Source of the DNA: Lachnospiraceae bacterium | Lineage (GTDB): Bacteria; Bacillota; Clostridia; Lachnospirales; Lachnospiraceae | Assembly (NCBI GenBank): GCA_022510625.1 | Contig: JAFLTD010000018.1 | Coordinates: forward strand, 1-39,559 | Length of the DNA: 39,559 nt | Direction of reading: 5' to 3' | Shown here: positions 7,925 to 17,742 of the stretch, one piece after another | How the letters are laid out: the number at the start of each line of letters is the position of its first letter | Numbering within the stretch: position 1 is the first letter of the stretch | Notes under the pieces: generated by a model | What the model was told of the DNA's origin: nothing | Database searches by the model: none | What the model saw: only the letters and a program-made list of their open reading frames with translations | Made by a program: the position numbers and the translations under genes

Positions 7925-10900
7925 ATGGGCGGAATGCAATATACCCTTGGTATCGATATCGGTTCCACAACCGTTAAAATCGCAATATTGGACGATAGTC
8001 GGCAAATACTCTTTGCCGACTATCAAAGACACTTTGCAAATATAAGAGAAACTTTGTCGGATTTGCTCAAGAAAGCCTACGAGCAGCTCGGCAACGTGAC
8101 GGTGCATCCGATGATCACCGGTTCCGGCGGTCTGACATTGGCCAATCATTTGCAGGTACCTTTCGTACAGGAAGTGATTGCGGTATCCACTTCACTGCAG
8201 ACATTTGCCCCGGCTACAGACGTGGCGATTGAGCTTGGCGGTGAGGACGCTAAGATTATCTACTTCGAAGGCGGCAATGTGGAGCAGCGTATGAACGGCA
8301 TCTGTGCCGGCGGCACAGGCTCTTTTATCGATCAGATGGCTTCCCTTCTGCAGACCGACGCGGCGGGGCTTAACGAGTATGCTAAATATTATCATTCACT
8401 GTACACGATTGCGGCAAGGTGCGGTGTGTTTGCCAAGTCCGACATCCAACCGCTCATCAATGAAGGGGCGACCAAGGAAGATTTGTCCGCCTCCATTTTT
8501 CAGGCTGTGGTAAACCAGACAATCAGCGGTCTTGCATGCGGTAAACCCATTCGCGGACATGTTGCTTTTCTGGGAGGACCGCTGCATTTCCTGTCCGAAT
8601 TAAAGCAATCTTTTATCCGGACATTAAAGTTGGATGACGAACATATCATTGACACCGATAATTCCCATCTGTTCGCCGCCATCGGTTCTGCATTAAATGC
8701 GAAGGAAGAGACTTCGTTTTCTATGGAAGAAATGGTGGGCAAGCTCTCATCCGACATCAAAATGGAGTTCGAAGTAGAGCGTATGGAACCTCTGTTTGCC
8801 TCCCAAGAGGAATATGATGTCTTCTGCAAAAGACACAATGCTCATCACGTGAACACGGCAGACCTGGCCACGTATCAGGGAAACTGTTTTCTGGGTATCG
8901 ACGCGGGATCGACCACGACGAAAGTTGCCCTCGTAGGTGAGGACGGTTCCCTGCTCTATTCTTTCTACAGCAGCAACGACGGAAGCCCACTTAAAACTGC
9001 GATTCGTTCTCTCAAAGAAATCTATTCTTTGCTTCCCGACGGCGTAAAGATCGTGCGCTCCTGTTCCACCGGTTACGGCGAAGCACTGATGAAAGCTGCA
9101 TTCCTCTTAGACGACGGGGAGGTGGAAACAGTTGCCCACTACTATGCCGCCGCATTCTTCGACCCGGAAGTTGACTGTATTCTGGACATCGGCGGGCAGG
9201 ACATGAAATGTATCAAGATCAAAAATCAGACAGTGGACAGTGTGCAGCTCAATGAGGCTTGCTCCTCCGGATGCGGTTCATTTATCGAGACTTTTGCCAA
9301 ATCACTAAATTACGGCGTGGAGGACTTTGCCAAAACCGCTCTGTTTGCCGAACATCCGATTGATCTCGGCACACGCTGTACGGTATTTATGAACTCTAAA
9401 GTAAAACAGGCACAGAAGGAGGGGGCTTCCGTATCCGACATCTCTGCGGGACTGGCCTATTCCGTCATTAAAAACGCCCTTTTTAAAGTCATCAAGGTAT
9501 CCGACGCGTCGGAACTTGGCAAGAATATTGTTGTACAAGGCGGTACTTTCTATAATGATGCCGTGCTGCGCAGTTTCGAGAAAATTGCGGACTGTCAGGC
9601 AATCAGACCCGATATCGCCGGTATTATGGGTGCTTTCGGCGCTGCACTCATTGCACGGGAACACTATAAAAAGGGCGCTTCGTCTTCCATGTTGAGCATC
9701 GAGCAGATCACCAATCTGCAGTTTGAGACGAGTATGGCAAAGTGTAAAGGCTGTACGAACAACTGCCGTCTCACCATCAACAAATTCACGGGCGGACGCC
9801 AGTACATCTCCGGAAACCGCTGCGAACGCGGACTCGGCAAGACCAAAAATGAGAGCGGCATACCCAATCTGTACGACTATAAATTGAAGAGACTCTTCTC
9901 CTACGAACCGCTGTCTGCGGACAAAGCACATCGCGGAACCGTCGGCATTCCGAGAGTCTTAAATATGTACGAGAACTATCCGTTCTGGTTCACATTTTTT
10001 ACGAAGCTGGGATATCGTGTCGTACTCTCTCCCAGTTCCAACCGCAAAATCTATGAGCTGGGCATAGAATCTATCCCAAGTGAATCGGAATGTTATCCCG
10101 CCAAGCTTGCCCACGGACATGTGGCATGGCTGATCAACCAGAAAGTAGATTTCATTTTTTATCCCGCATTGTTCTATGAGAGGGACGAATTCCATGCGGC
10201 AAACAATCACTACAACTGCCCTATCGTCACTTCCTACTCTGAGAACATCAAGAACAATGTCGAGGAAATCGGGCATGGCGAGGTCGTATTCCGCAATCCT
10301 TTCATGTCCTTCCGTGATTTGAAAACGGTAACTTCCGCCCTCACGAAAGAGTTCCGGGGTCTGCCCGTCACAGAGGTGATGGATGCTGCAAAGGCCGCCT
10401 GGGACGAGCAGGAAAAGGCCCGTCAGGACATGCGCGATAAGGGTGCGGAAGTACTCCGCTACATGGAAGAGAAACATGTCCGCGGCATCGTTCTGGCCGG
10501 CAGACCGTATCACATCGATCCCGAGATCAATCACGGAATTCCGGAATTGATCAACTCCTACGACATTGCCGTGCTTACGGAAGATTCTGTTTCCCATCTG
10601 GCAGAACCGGAGCGTCCGCTGATCGTGTCCGACCAGTGGATGTATCACTCCAGATTGTATGCTGCTGCAAGTTATGTAAAGACACGGGAAGATCTGGATT
10701 TGATTCAATTGAACTCCTTCGGGTGCGGTCTTGATGCCGTGACCACAGACCAGGTCAACGATATCTTATCCGGATCCGACAAGATTTACACATGTCTGAA
10801 GATTGATGAAGTCAACAACCTGGGCGCTGCAAGAATCCGCATACGCTCTCTGCTCTCCGCCATTAAAGTGCGGGAACAAAAGAACAAACAGCGTATCATT

Positions 10901-12166
10901 CGCTCCAGTGCGATCAACAAAGTTGCATTTACGGAGGAGATGCGAAAAGAATACACAATCTTGTGTCCTCAGATGTCTCCGATTCATTTTGACATCATGC
11001 AGGCAGGATTCGAGGCGTGTGGATACCACTTTGAGGTGCTCAACAATGACAACAGACACGCTGTGGATGTGGGACTCAAATATGTAAATAATGACGCATG
11101 TTATCCTTCGCTGATGGTTGTGGGTCAGATCATGGATGCTCTGCTCTCCGGCAAATACGATTTAAATAAAGTTGCACTGATTATGACGCAGACAGGCGGC
11201 GGCTGCCGTGCCACCAACTACGTTGGGTTTATCAGACGGGCATTGGAGAAGGCAGGTATGGCACAGATTCCCGTCATCTCACTGAATCTTGGCGGTATTG
11301 AGACGAATCCCGGATTTCACTTAAACGCGGAACTTCTTTTACGTGCGGCGTACAGTACACTCTTCGGGGATATTTTCATGCGCTGTGTCTACCGCATGCG
11401 TCCCTATGAGGTGGAACCGGGTTCTGTGGATGCCCTTCATGCAAAATGGGCGAAAAAGTGCCGTGAATTTGTATCCCGTAAGCATATGAATTATCTCACA
11501 TTCCAAAAGATGTGCCGACAAATCATACGGGACTTTGACTCCGTTCCGATTCACGAGGATATGCGCAAACCCAGAGTCGGCATCGTGGGTGAAATTTTAG
11601 TAAAATATGCCCCGGCCGCCAACAACCATCTCGTGGAGTTGTTGGAGTCCGAAGGCGCAGAGGCGGTGGTGCCCGATTTGATAGACTTTATGCTCTACTG
11701 CTTCTACAACCAGATATATAAGGCTGATTATCTCGGCACTTCACGCAAGGCATCCGCCGTGTCAAGAGCCGGTATCTGGGCTCTTGAGAAGATGCGCCAG
11801 ACAGCTGTTAATGCGTTTGAGAAGAGCCGGCATTTCACACCGCCGGTAAGTATCTATAAGATTGTGGAATATGCTGAACCGATCGTCAATATCGGCAACC
11901 AGACCGGTGAGGGGTGGTTTTTGACCGGTGAGATGGTTGAACTGATCCACAGCGGCGTCAACAATATCGTCTGCACGCAGCCTTTCGCCTGCCTGCCGAA
12001 CCATGTTGTGGGCAAGGGTGTCATCAAGGAGCTGCGCAAACGCTTCCCGCTCTCCAATATCGTTGCGATTGATTACGATCCGGGCGCCAGCGAAGTTAAC
12101 CAGCTCAATCGTATCAAGTTGATGCTGTCAACCGCACAGAAAAACCTGAAAAAAGAGTTAGCTTAA
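7925..12166 (+). CDS. fused 2-hydroxyacyl-CoA dehydratase activase / dehydratase-like protein
   Basis: A 1413-aa fusion. The family couples ATP hydrolysis in an iron-sulfur activase to low-potential electron transfer onto a dehydratase-type iron-sulfur protein. Two ASKHA ATPase domains of the BadF/HgdC type are seen: GIDIGSTT near residue 10 with [10 protein letters not shown] (about 125) and [10 protein letters not shown] (about 164), and [10 protein letters not shown] (about 323) with [10 protein letters not shown] (about 443) and [10 protein letters not shown] (about 482). A Cys-rich segment ([12 protein letters not shown], about 605) leads into DUF2229/COG3580-like (from about 673) and COG3581-like HgdB-related parts (from about 1013). 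I chose ATG 7925 because AGGAG is 11 bases upstream; a GTG at 7913 would touch the ribosome binding site. It stands alone between its promoter and a terminator. The natural substrate is unknown. Confidence 0.9.
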   Translation: MGGMQYTLGIDIGSTTVKIAILDDSRQILFADYQRHFANIRETLSDLLKKAYEQLGNVTVHPMITGSGGLTLANHLQVPFVQEVIAVSTSLQTFAPATDVAIELGGEDAKIIYFEGGNVEQRMNGICAGGTGSFIDQMASLLQTDAAGLNEYAKYYHSLYTIAARCGVFAKSDIQPLINEGATKEDLSASIFQAVVNQTISGLACGKPIRGHVAFLGGPLHFLSELKQSFIRTLKLDDEHIIDTDNSHLFAAIGSALNAKEETSFSMEEMVGKLSSDIKMEFEVERMEPLFASQEEYDVFCKRHNAHHVNTADLATYQGNCFLGIDAGSTTTKVALVGEDGSLLYSFYSSNDGSPLKTAIRSLKEIYSLLPDGVKIVRSCSTGYGEALMKAAFLLDDGEVETVAHYYAAAFFDPEVDCILDIGGQDMKCIKIKNQTVDSVQLNEACSSGCGSFIETFAKSLNYGVEDFAKTALFAEHPIDLGTRCTVFMNSKVKQAQKEGASVSDISAGLAYSVIKNALFKVIKVSDASELGKNIVVQGGTFYNDAVLRSFEKIADCQAIRPDIAGIMGAFGAALIAREHYKKGASSSMLSIEQITNLQFETSMAKCKGCTNNCRLTINKFTGGRQYISGNRCERGLGKTKNESGIPNLYDYKLKRLFSYEPLSADKAHRGTVGIPRVLNMYENYPFWFTFFTKLGYRVVLSPSSNRKIYELGIESIPSESECYPAKLAHGHVAWLINQKVDFIFYPALFYERDEFHAANNHYNCPIVTSYSENIKNNVEEIGHGEVVFRNPFMSFRDLKTVTSALTKEFRGLPVTEVMDAAKAAWDEQEKARQDMRDKGAEVLRYMEEKHVRGIVLAGRPYHIDPEINHGIPELINSYDIAVLTEDSVSHLAEPERPLIVSDQWMYHSRLYAAASYVKTREDLDLIQLNSFGCGLDAVTTDQVNDILSGSDKIYTCLKIDEVNNLGAARIRIRSLLSAIKVREQKNKQRIIRSSAINKVAFTEEMRKEYTILCPQMSPIHFDIMQAGFEACGYHFEVLNNDNRHAVDVGLKYVNNDACYPSLMVVGQIMDALLSGKYDLNKVALIMTQTGGGCRATNYVGFIRRALEKAGMAQIPVISLNLGGIETNPGFHLNAELLLRAAYSTLFGDIFMRCVYRMRPYEVEPGSVDALHAKWAKKCREFVSRKHMNYLTFQKMCRQIIRDFDSVPIHEDMRKPRVGIVGEILVKYAPAANNHLVELLESEGAEAVVPDLIDFMLYCFYNQIYKADYLGTSRKASAVSRAGIWALEKMRQTAVNAFEKSRHFTPPVSIYKIVEYAEPIVNIGNQTGEGWFLTGEMVELIHSGVNNIVCTQPFACLPNHVVGKGVIKELRKRFPLSNIVAIDYDPGASEVNQLNRIKLMLSTAQKNLKKELA

Positions 12167-12214
12167 GAGTTTGCCTGACGTCAAACTCGACGAGGTTTCC
12201 TTCGTAAACTCGAG
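12167..12214. repeat. GAGTTT/AAACTC inverted-repeat cluster
   Basis: Directly after the stop codon, GAGTTTG (12167-12173) pairs with CAAACTC (12182-12188). A further imperfect pair, CGAGGTTT with AAACTCG, lies just to its right. There is no T-tract, so this is extra 3'-UTR structure in front of the true terminator rather than a terminator itself. Confidence 0.4.
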
Positions 12215-12226
12215 AGAAGCCTAATA

Positions 12227-12259
12227 AAAGCAGGTGTGGGAATCTCCTACATCTGCTTT
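12227..12259. terminator. bidirectional terminator between convergent genes
   Basis: A 15-bp stem, AAAGCAGGTGTGGGA (12227-12241) with TCCTACATCTGCTTT (12245-12259), has two G-T pairs and a 3-base loop. T-rich tails follow in both directions (TTTCTT on plus, TTTTATT on minus). It ends the dehydratase-like gene on plus and the Cys-rich small gene on minus; the stop codon of the latter lies inside the stem. Confidence 0.8.
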
Positions 12260-12420
12260 CTTACAATCAAATATTCGTCATCCAACCGGTAGAAGGAACA
12301 ATCGAAATTACCGCCCCTAAGGAACCGGCTCATCTCATCTTCATCCAGATCCACCATACACACATAACACTCGTAATCCTCGTCATACTGATAATTACTG
12401 CATGTGTCGCAATTACTCAT
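12247..12420 (-). CDS. small Cys-rich protein (DUF6472-like)
   Basis: A 57-aa protein starting MSNCDTCSNYQYDED at ATG 12420, with GAGGTG 6-7 bases upstream. It has four cysteines early (C4, C7 and ECYVC), a fifth in FDCSFYR, an acidic middle (LDEDEMSRFL) and an ending DDEYLIVRKQM. The spaced CxxC pairs suggest a metal-binding ribbon. The pattern agrees with small Lachnospiraceae proteins I recall as DUF6472, a name I cannot verify here. It starts 30 bases after the stop of the 96-aa gene and probably shares its promoter. An upstream in-frame start at 12441 is possible but has no ribosome binding site. Function unknown. Confidence 0.75.
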   Translation of the reverse strand: MSNCDTCSNYQYDEDYECYVCMVDLDEDEMSRFLRGGNFDCSFYRLDDEYLIVRKQM

Positions 12421-12450
12421 ATATAACACCTCATCAATCAACCTAAGTGT

Positions 12451-12741
12451 CTAATAAAATGTCCTATCAACTTTACGGTTGACAAAACGGATTTTGCCTT
12501 TCACTTCCTCCGGCAGGTCCTGAATCGCTTCCTCTGCCGTTTCCTTCTGCAGCTGATTCACACAGAAGACGCATGTACCGAATTTCTCACCCGAAAAGAG
12601 CTTCGGTTTCTCCCATTTCACAAAATATGAAACTCTATACTTTAGAAGGATCTTCTCAATCTTCTCTTTCGTTTCAATGTCACTCACCTGACACCATTCC
12701 AATTCGTTATGTACTTTAACTTTCTGATATGCTGTCTCCAT
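12451..12741 (-). CDS. unknown 96-aa protein
   Basis: Not a family I recognise. ATG 12741 has AGGGGG 8 bases upstream and a good promoter about 45 bases further up. The protein is charged and compact, with repeated beta/helix-like stretches (KVKVHNELEWCQVSD, EKIEKILLKYRVSYFVKWEK), one Cys pair CVFCVNQL in the middle, and no signal or membrane segment. It is the first gene of a two-gene unit with the Cys-rich small protein and ends at the shared terminator. Both neighbours having Cys pairs may mean a shared metal or redox role, but that is only inference. Confidence 0.7.
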   Translation of the reverse strand: METAYQKVKVHNELEWCQVSDIETKEKIEKILLKYRVSYFVKWEKPKLFSGEKFGTCVFCVNQLQKETAEEAIQDLPEEVKGKIRFVNRKVDRTFY

Positions 12742-12786
12742 ACCATGAACCCCCTATGTTCTGCCAAGACCGCCGAGTCTGGGCTT

Positions 12787-12815
12787 ATTATACCGCATTA
12801 TGTACAAATGTGCAA
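12787..12815 (-). promoter_or_regulatory. promoter for the two small genes
   Basis: On the minus strand TTGCAC (12815-12810), 17 bases, perfect TATAAT (12792-12787), about 45 bases before ATG 12741. The divergent metA promoter must lie in the same 175-base spacer; the best plus-strand guess, TTGCAA-17-TAATGT starting near 12820, is weak. Confidence 0.65.
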
Positions 12816-12863
12816 TTCTTGCAACAATGCGCTTTTTGTGATAATGTATATTGTGATTTGACA

Positions 12864-12896
12864 GCGCCGTTCAAGCTTTAGATTACTGTCCGGCGC
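12864..12896 (+). promoter_or_regulatory. GC-rich hairpin in the metA leader
   Basis: GCGCCG (12864-12869) pairs with CGGCGC (12891-12896) across a 21-base loop, ending about 10 bases before the metA ribosome binding site GAGG. In an otherwise AT-rich leader it could modulate translation or be the remains of an attenuator. It matches none of the SAM or T-box leaders known to me. Confidence 0.3.
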
Positions 12897-12916
12897 GGGA
12901 AAGCTGAGGAACCGAT

Positions 12917-13831
12917 ATGCCCATAAAAATAGCTGATTCATTACCGGCAACCACCATACTGGAAAAAGAGAACATCTTCGTTATGACGGAGTACCGTGCT
13001 ATGCACCAGGATATCCGTCCGCTGAACGTCCTGATTCTCAACCTGATGCCCACTAAAATCGTGACGGAAACGCAGCTCTTACGCAAATTATCCAACACGC
13101 CTCTGCAGGTCAATGTAGAGTTTCTGCAGACCGCCAGCTATACGCCGCAGCACATCGATTCCAACCACCTGGAATCTTTCTATACAACCTTTGACCAAGT
13201 CAAAGACCAGAAATACGATGGCATGATCATCACCGGTGCCCCCTTGGATTACGTCAAATTCGAGGATGTCACTTACTGGGATGAACTGTGCACAATCATG
13301 GAGTGGGGCAAAACCCACGTGCACTGTACACTGCACTTATGCTGGGGCGCATTTGCAGGCCTGTACTATTTCTACGGATTGGACAGATATGACATGGACA
13401 CCAAACTGTCCGGTGTCTACCCACATAAAATACTGAAAAAGAGTTCCCCTCTTTTCAGAGGCTTCGACGATATCTTCTACGCGCCTCAGTCGCGTGCCAT
13501 GGGCATCTTAGAGGAGCAAATCTCATCCGTGCCGGAACTTGAACTGATGGCAGTCTCTGACGAGGCGGGTGTCACCATCGTCAAGACTACGGACAGCCGA
13601 CACTTTTTCGTAACCTGCCATCCGGAATACGATGCCGACACGCTGGCGCAGGAATACTTCAGGGATCTTGACAAGGGTATGAATCCCGCCGTTCCCGCAA
13701 ATTATTTCCCCGATGACAATCCGGAGAATACTCCCATTGTCAACTGGCGTTCCACCGGTCAGCTGCTGTATTCAAACTGGCTGAACTACTATGTGTACCA
13801 GACCACGCCGTACGACATACGCGATATTTAG
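12917..13831 (+). CDS. metA: homoserine O-acyltransferase MetA
   Basis: MetA activates the homoserine hydroxyl with an acyl-CoA, the first committed step of methionine synthesis. At 304 aa it is standard length. The catalytic residues fall at the exact family positions: nucleophile Cys142 (LCWGAFAGL), His235 and Glu237 (CHPEYD). Position 111, known to set acyl-CoA choice (Gly for succinyl-CoA in E. coli, Glu for acetyl-CoA in Bacillus), is Asp here (TGAPLDYVKFE). An acidic residue suggests acetyl-CoA, but Asp is neither studied type. The start MPIKIADSLP has GAGG 7 bases upstream. It is monocistronic, with small genes divergent on the left and ligA convergent 38 bases to the right. Confidence 0.95.
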   Translation: MPIKIADSLPATTILEKENIFVMTEYRAMHQDIRPLNVLILNLMPTKIVTETQLLRKLSNTPLQVNVEFLQTASYTPQHIDSNHLESFYTTFDQVKDQKYDGMIITGAPLDYVKFEDVTYWDELCTIMEWGKTHVHCTLHLCWGAFAGLYYFYGLDRYDMDTKLSGVYPHKILKKSSPLFRGFDDIFYAPQSRAMGILEEQISSVPELELMAVSDEAGVTIVKTTDSRHFFVTCHPEYDADTLAQEYFRDLDKGMNPAVPANYFPDDNPENTPIVNWRSTGQLLYSNWLNYYVYQTTPYDIRDI

Positions 13832-13869
13832 TATCTGCAAATAAACAGCTTTATATCTGTAAAATACTG

Positions 13870-15828
13870 CTACAGATACTCGTCCAGAAACATTTCTTCC
13901 GATATGATGCGGATGCCGAGTTCTTTGGCTTTCTTGTTCTTGGATGACTGGGACGTTAAGTCATTGTTGATCAGGCAGGTCGTCTTACCGGTGACGCTGC
14001 CTGTCACTTTGCCGCCCCTTGACTCTATCTCATCTTTTAGGGCGTTTCGATTCTCATAATGCTCCAGGCTTCCCGTGACCACAAAACTCATTCCGGCAAG
14101 TGTCTGAGCGCTTTCATCCACTGTTTCACGAGCAATATTCACTTCCTCAAGCAGATGATTGAGCTGATCCATCCGTTCTCTGTTACGGAAGAAATCATAG
14201 ATGCCGGCAGCAATCACCTCACCGATTCCGTCAATATCACTCAGCTCTTCCATCGTCGCATCCCGCAGCGCCTCAAGAGAAAATCCGAAATGCCTGCACA
14301 GCATCTTGGCATTGGCCACACCGATATTCTCAATTCCCAGTCCATAGATCACTCTCGGAAGTGTGGTGTTTCTTGCCGTCTCAATACTCTGTGCCAAATT
14401 CCTGTAGGACTTTTCTCCGAACCCCTCCATCTGCACGATTTCCTGTTCATAACGGTTCAGCCGGAAAATATCTGCAAACTCATGCAGGAACCCCCTAGCG
14501 AGAAACTTTTCCAGTGTGGATTCCGAAAGTCCTTCCACATTCATGGCATCTCTGCTCACAAACAGGGTGAAGGACTTGATCTTCTTCGCATCACAGTCGG
14601 GGTTATTGCAGTATAGTGACTGTACATCATTGACTCTGCGTATCTCCGTGGGCTGCCCGCATACAGGGCACGTCTTCGGGATTTCCAACGAATCACTCTG
14701 CGTCAGGTTCTCCGCTATCTGCGGGATGATCATATTTGCTTTATATACCGTGATATGATCCCCGATACCGAGCTTTAATCCCCTGACAATGCTTATATTG
14801 TGCACCGAAGCACGGCTGACTGTCGTTCCCTCCAACTCTACCGGCTCAAAAATAGCCACAGGATTGATCAGCCCTGTGCGGCTGGCACTCCACTCCATCT
14901 CCGTCAGTACTGTTTCACGCAGTTCATCCGCCCATTTGAAAGCGATGGAATCCCTCGGAAATTTCGCTGTTCTCCCCAACGACCGTCCGTATGCAATGTC
15001 ATCATACAGCATCACCAGTCCGTCCGAGGGGATGTCATAGGTCTGTATCTTCTCTTCAAAATAAGCGATTGCATCCATGATTGTGTCGGGATTCACCAGC
15101 CTGTGTTCCACGACGTCGAAGCCCTGTTTCGCCAGGAACTCGAACTGTTTTCTTCTGGAATTGTCAAAATCCACTCCGTCCGCCTTGACGAGACTGTATA
15201 CATAGAAATTGACGTTTCGGGATGCCGTCACTTCATTGTTTAGCTGTCTTACGGAGCCGCTGCACAGATTCCTCGGATTCTTATACTTCGCTTCCGCATC
15301 CTCGATCCTGCTGTTGATCCGCTCAAATTCACTGTAGCTGATTACCGCCTCTCCACGCACTACCATCTCACCGTGGTAAGGAATCGTCAGCGGTACGTTG
15401 CGAAACACCTTCGCATTGTTGGTGACCACTTCTCCCACCTCACCGTTCCCTCTTGTGACGGCTTTTACAAGCTTTCCCTCCGCATAGTGCAGTACCACGG
15501 TCAGTCCGTCCAGCTTCCACGACAGCAGCGCTTCTTTGCCGTTCAGCCAATCGCGCAGCTCCTCCCTGCTCTTCGTCTTAGACAATGACAGCATAGGCTG
15601 CTCATGACGATCCTTGGGCAGCTCATCCACCGCCTCATAACCCACATTTCCCGTTGGGCTGTTAGCAATAGTAACGCCTGTTATTTCTTCTAATCCGACC
15701 AACTCATCGTACAGACGATCATATTCATAGTTGCTCATGATCTCCGTATCCTGTGCATAATAGGCCTTGGATGCACTGTTTAGGAGTTCGACCAACTCTT
15801 TCATACGGTTCATTTGATTATCATTCAT
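13870..15828 (-). CDS. ligA: NAD+-dependent DNA ligase LigA
   Basis: Seals nicks during replication and repair using NAD+. At 652 aa it is slightly short but has all domains: the N-terminal Ia domain with NYEYDRLYDEL (33-43), the adenylation motif KLDG with AMP-acceptor Lys105, the OB fold, a four-Cys zinc finger (CPVCGQPTE...CNNPDC), helix-hairpin-helix repeats (YGLGIENIGVANAK, LSDIDGIGEVIAAG) and a BRCT domain (about 575-652, FVVTGSLEHYENR). The start MNDNQMNR has AGG about 10 bases upstream. It begins 30 bases after the stop of the pseudouridine synthase, is transcribed in the same direction, and converges on metA. Confidence 0.96.
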   Translation of the reverse strand: MNDNQMNRMKELVELLNSASKAYYAQDTEIMSNYEYDRLYDELVGLEEITGVTIANSPTGNVGYEAVDELPKDRHEQPMLSLSKTKSREELRDWLNGKEALLSWKLDGLTVVLHYAEGKLVKAVTRGNGEVGEVVTNNAKVFRNVPLTIPYHGEMVVRGEAVISYSEFERINSRIEDAEAKYKNPRNLCSGSVRQLNNEVTASRNVNFYVYSLVKADGVDFDNSRRKQFEFLAKQGFDVVEHRLVNPDTIMDAIAYFEEKIQTYDIPSDGLVMLYDDIAYGRSLGRTAKFPRDSIAFKWADELRETVLTEMEWSASRTGLINPVAIFEPVELEGTTVSRASVHNISIVRGLKLGIGDHITVYKANMIIPQIAENLTQSDSLEIPKTCPVCGQPTEIRRVNDVQSLYCNNPDCDAKKIKSFTLFVSRDAMNVEGLSESTLEKFLARGFLHEFADIFRLNRYEQEIVQMEGFGEKSYRNLAQSIETARNTTLPRVIYGLGIENIGVANAKMLCRHFGFSLEALRDATMEELSDIDGIGEVIAAGIYDFFRNRERMDQLNHLLEEVNIARETVDESAQTLAGMSFVVTGSLEHYENRNALKDEIESRGGKVTGSVTGKTTCLINNDLTSQSSKNKKAKELGIRIISEEMFLDEYL

Positions 15829-15858
15829 AGAAAAATACCTGCCGTTTACTATTTATGC

Positions 15859-16578
15859 TTATTGTGGCGCAAGTCCGCACTCTTCATACAAACTGTGAAG
15901 TTCATCCCCTGACAGTTCCCTGTACTCTCCGGATTTTATATTGCCGAGCTCAATATTGACCACGCGCACTCTCTTCAGGGAAGCGACTTCGTATCCCTGC
16001 GTCTTGCACATCCGGCGTATCTGCCTGTTAAGCCCCTGCGTTATGATCATGCGTATTGTCTTAGGCCCCAGCTGTTCAATCTCACAGGGACGGGTCGTAA
16101 CGCCCAGCTCTTCCAGATAAACCCCTCCGCGCATATTGGACAGCGCCTCATCGGTCCACGCCTTCGCGGCCTTGACAATATACTCCTTCTCATGGCAATT
16201 GGCCCCGCGCATCATAGCCTCAATCAGTGCACCGTCATTTGTCATCAAAAGCAACCCCTCAGAGTCCTTATCCAGCCTGCCCGCATAGGTGACCCTAACA
16301 GGATACTTTATCTGATCCGTCACAATCTTTTTCGCATGTACATCCCGTTCCGTACAGACAACACCTACAGGTTTATAGTAGGCAAGGACAACTGTTTTAT
16401 CACGCCCGGCTACTTTCTTACCGCGGACACAAATCTCATCCCGTGCTGTCACCTTCATGCCCTGCACTGCCGGTCTGCCGTTAACCGTAACAACACCCTG
16501 CTCAATCAGCTTGTCCGCATCACGCCTTGAACAGATACCGCAGGAAGCCAGATATTTATTCAATCGGGTCTCTTCCAT
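15859..16578 (-). CDS. RluB/RluF-type 23S rRNA pseudouridine synthase
   Basis: Isomerises a specific uridine in rRNA to pseudouridine. The 239-aa protein has an N-terminal S4 RNA-binding domain (about 1-60, RLNKYLASCGICSRRDADKL) and the RsuA/RluB catalytic domain with GRLDKDSEGLLLMTNDG, catalytic Asp103. Motifs GLNRQIRRMC and YEVASLKRVR complete the family. The start is ATG 16578: GGAGG stands 6 bases upstream, while the longer frame to 16716 translates the C-terminus of the SGNH gene out of frame. It overlaps the SGNH gene by 23 bases, which implies coupling. RluB and RluF cannot be separated by eye. Confidence 0.92.
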   Translation of the reverse strand: MEETRLNKYLASCGICSRRDADKLIEQGVVTVNGRPAVQGMKVTARDEICVRGKKVAGRDKTVVLAYYKPVGVVCTERDVHAKKIVTDQIKYPVRVTYAGRLDKDSEGLLLMTNDGALIEAMMRGANCHEKEYIVKAAKAWTDEALSNMRGGVYLEELGVTTRPCEIEQLGPKTIRMIITQGLNRQIRRMCKTQGYEVASLKRVRVVNIELGNIKSGEYRELSGDELHSLYEECGLAPQ

Positions 16579-17722
16579 CTGTCGCCTCCACATCCGTTTC
16601 CTCTGCCTCGACCGGCTCCGCATCCATCGGTTCCACGGCGTGCTCCAACAGGAACTCACGCCATGCGTCATAGTGCTGCGCGTAGAGATGGACACCGTCA
16701 AAAGACAATTCCGCATTCAGGAATCCTTCGGAATCGGTAAACAGAGGGTTGGCATCCAGATAGAAAATATCGGTTCCGTTTGCCAGAAGCGCCGACGCAG
16801 CATTCTTGTCATTGATATTGATATTGTTAAACTCCGTGTCAAGATTATTCTTCTCTCTGCTGACGTGCAGGTTGGCCATAACATAGATGATGGCATGCGG
16901 CTGCCACTCCCTGATCTGATCCACAATATGACGATATCGCTCCAAGTACATGTCCGTATTCCCGTATCCCAGATCATTCATGCCGAGCATGATGTAAACT
17001 TTGCCGTATTGTTTCTGCTGAAGTACCTGATTCAAGTCTTCCTTCTTTCCGGTCTTCTGATAAGTCACTCCTCCGGCATCCAAAAGTTTCAAAATAGTCA
17101 TGCCGCTGTCACAATAAAAATCCGCTTCTTCCAGTCCGGCATAATCCGATATACCCAAAGTCCTGGAATCACCGATAAAAATCGCATCATTAAAATAACT
17201 AATGTTTTCTTTGGTGTATGGGTAGTCTGTTGTCAATGCAACTTTTCCTGCATCAGAATAATAATAGGAATCTGTTTCCTGTGGTTCGTAAAACTCAAAT
17301 CTTGTAACACCTTTCACGGCTTCTTCAGTATTTTCAAGGTTTTCTTCATCTCCAATATCATTTTTATGTTCTTTATCATCTTGCATATCGTTAATTTCTT
17401 CCTTGCGTTTTCCTGCATTTTCCATCGTATCAATGTCATATTTATCCAAATTTTCCACATCATTCACGTCAGTGATGACATACTCTTCCTCCACATTCTC
17501 AGGTAGATTTTCCTTCAAAGTACCGAAATCCATCGTCTGCCACATCGTTGATTGAGCTTCTCTTGCAATGGCCCTAATACCGATCTCGTCAGAGAAAATC
17601 ACCACGATCAACGACGTCGTCAACACCGCAATCAGGTAAGGGCAATTATATATAATCTCTCCCCACGCTCTCATCCTCTGTTTTCTTTTTCTTCGTCCTT
17701 TTCGCTTTCCATTGCTCTTCAT
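16556..17722 (-). CDS. membrane-anchored SGNH-hydrolase-like protein, partner of MBOAT
   Basis: A 388-aa protein: very basic N-terminus, one transmembrane helix (about 28-45, CPYLIAVLTTSLIVVIF), an extracytoplasmic acidic Asn/Asp/Glu linker (about 75-135, encoded by noticeably AT-rich DNA), then an SGNH domain. The four blocks are GDSRTLG (Ser186), a Gly-containing block (SGMTIL), GMNDLG with Asn, and DGVH with the catalytic His. In such pairs the MBOAT protein moves acyl groups across the membrane and the SGNH protein transfers them to, or removes them from, a cell-surface polymer. The start ATG 17722 has GAGGG 9 bases upstream; ATG 17731 touches it. The MBOAT stop is 20 bases before the start. 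Confidence 0.85.
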   Translation of the reverse strand: MKSNGKRKGRRKRKQRMRAWGEIIYNCPYLIAVLTTSLIVVIFSDEIGIRAIAREAQSTMWQTMDFGTLKENLPENVEEEYVITDVNDVENLDKYDIDTMENAGKRKEEINDMQDDKEHKNDIGDEENLENTEEAVKGVTRFEFYEPQETDSYYYSDAGKVALTTDYPYTKENISYFNDAIFIGDSRTLGISDYAGLEEADFYCDSGMTILKLLDAGGVTYQKTGKKEDLNQVLQQKQYGKVYIMLGMNDLGYGNTDMYLERYRHIVDQIREWQPHAIIYVMANLHVSREKNNLDTEFNNININDKNAASALLANGTDIFYLDANPLFTDSEGFLNAELSFDGVHLYAQHYDAWREFLLEHAVEPMDAEPVEAEETDVEATDGRDPIE

Positions 17723-17742
17723 TCGTATCATTCCCTCAGTTG

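Noticed and set aside
9305-10708. Minus-strand frames of 208 and 249 codons
   Set aside because: Shadows of the fused activase/dehydratase-like gene, whose domains run through both.
12850-12916. SAM riboswitch or T-box in front of metA
   Set aside because: The leader is only about 65 bases and lacks the conserved cores of these classes; only a simple hairpin can be supported.
16457-17506. Plus-strand frame of 349 codons
   Set aside because: Antisense to the SGNH gene, which has all four SGNH blocks; hydrophobicity comes from the complement of Asp/Asn codons.
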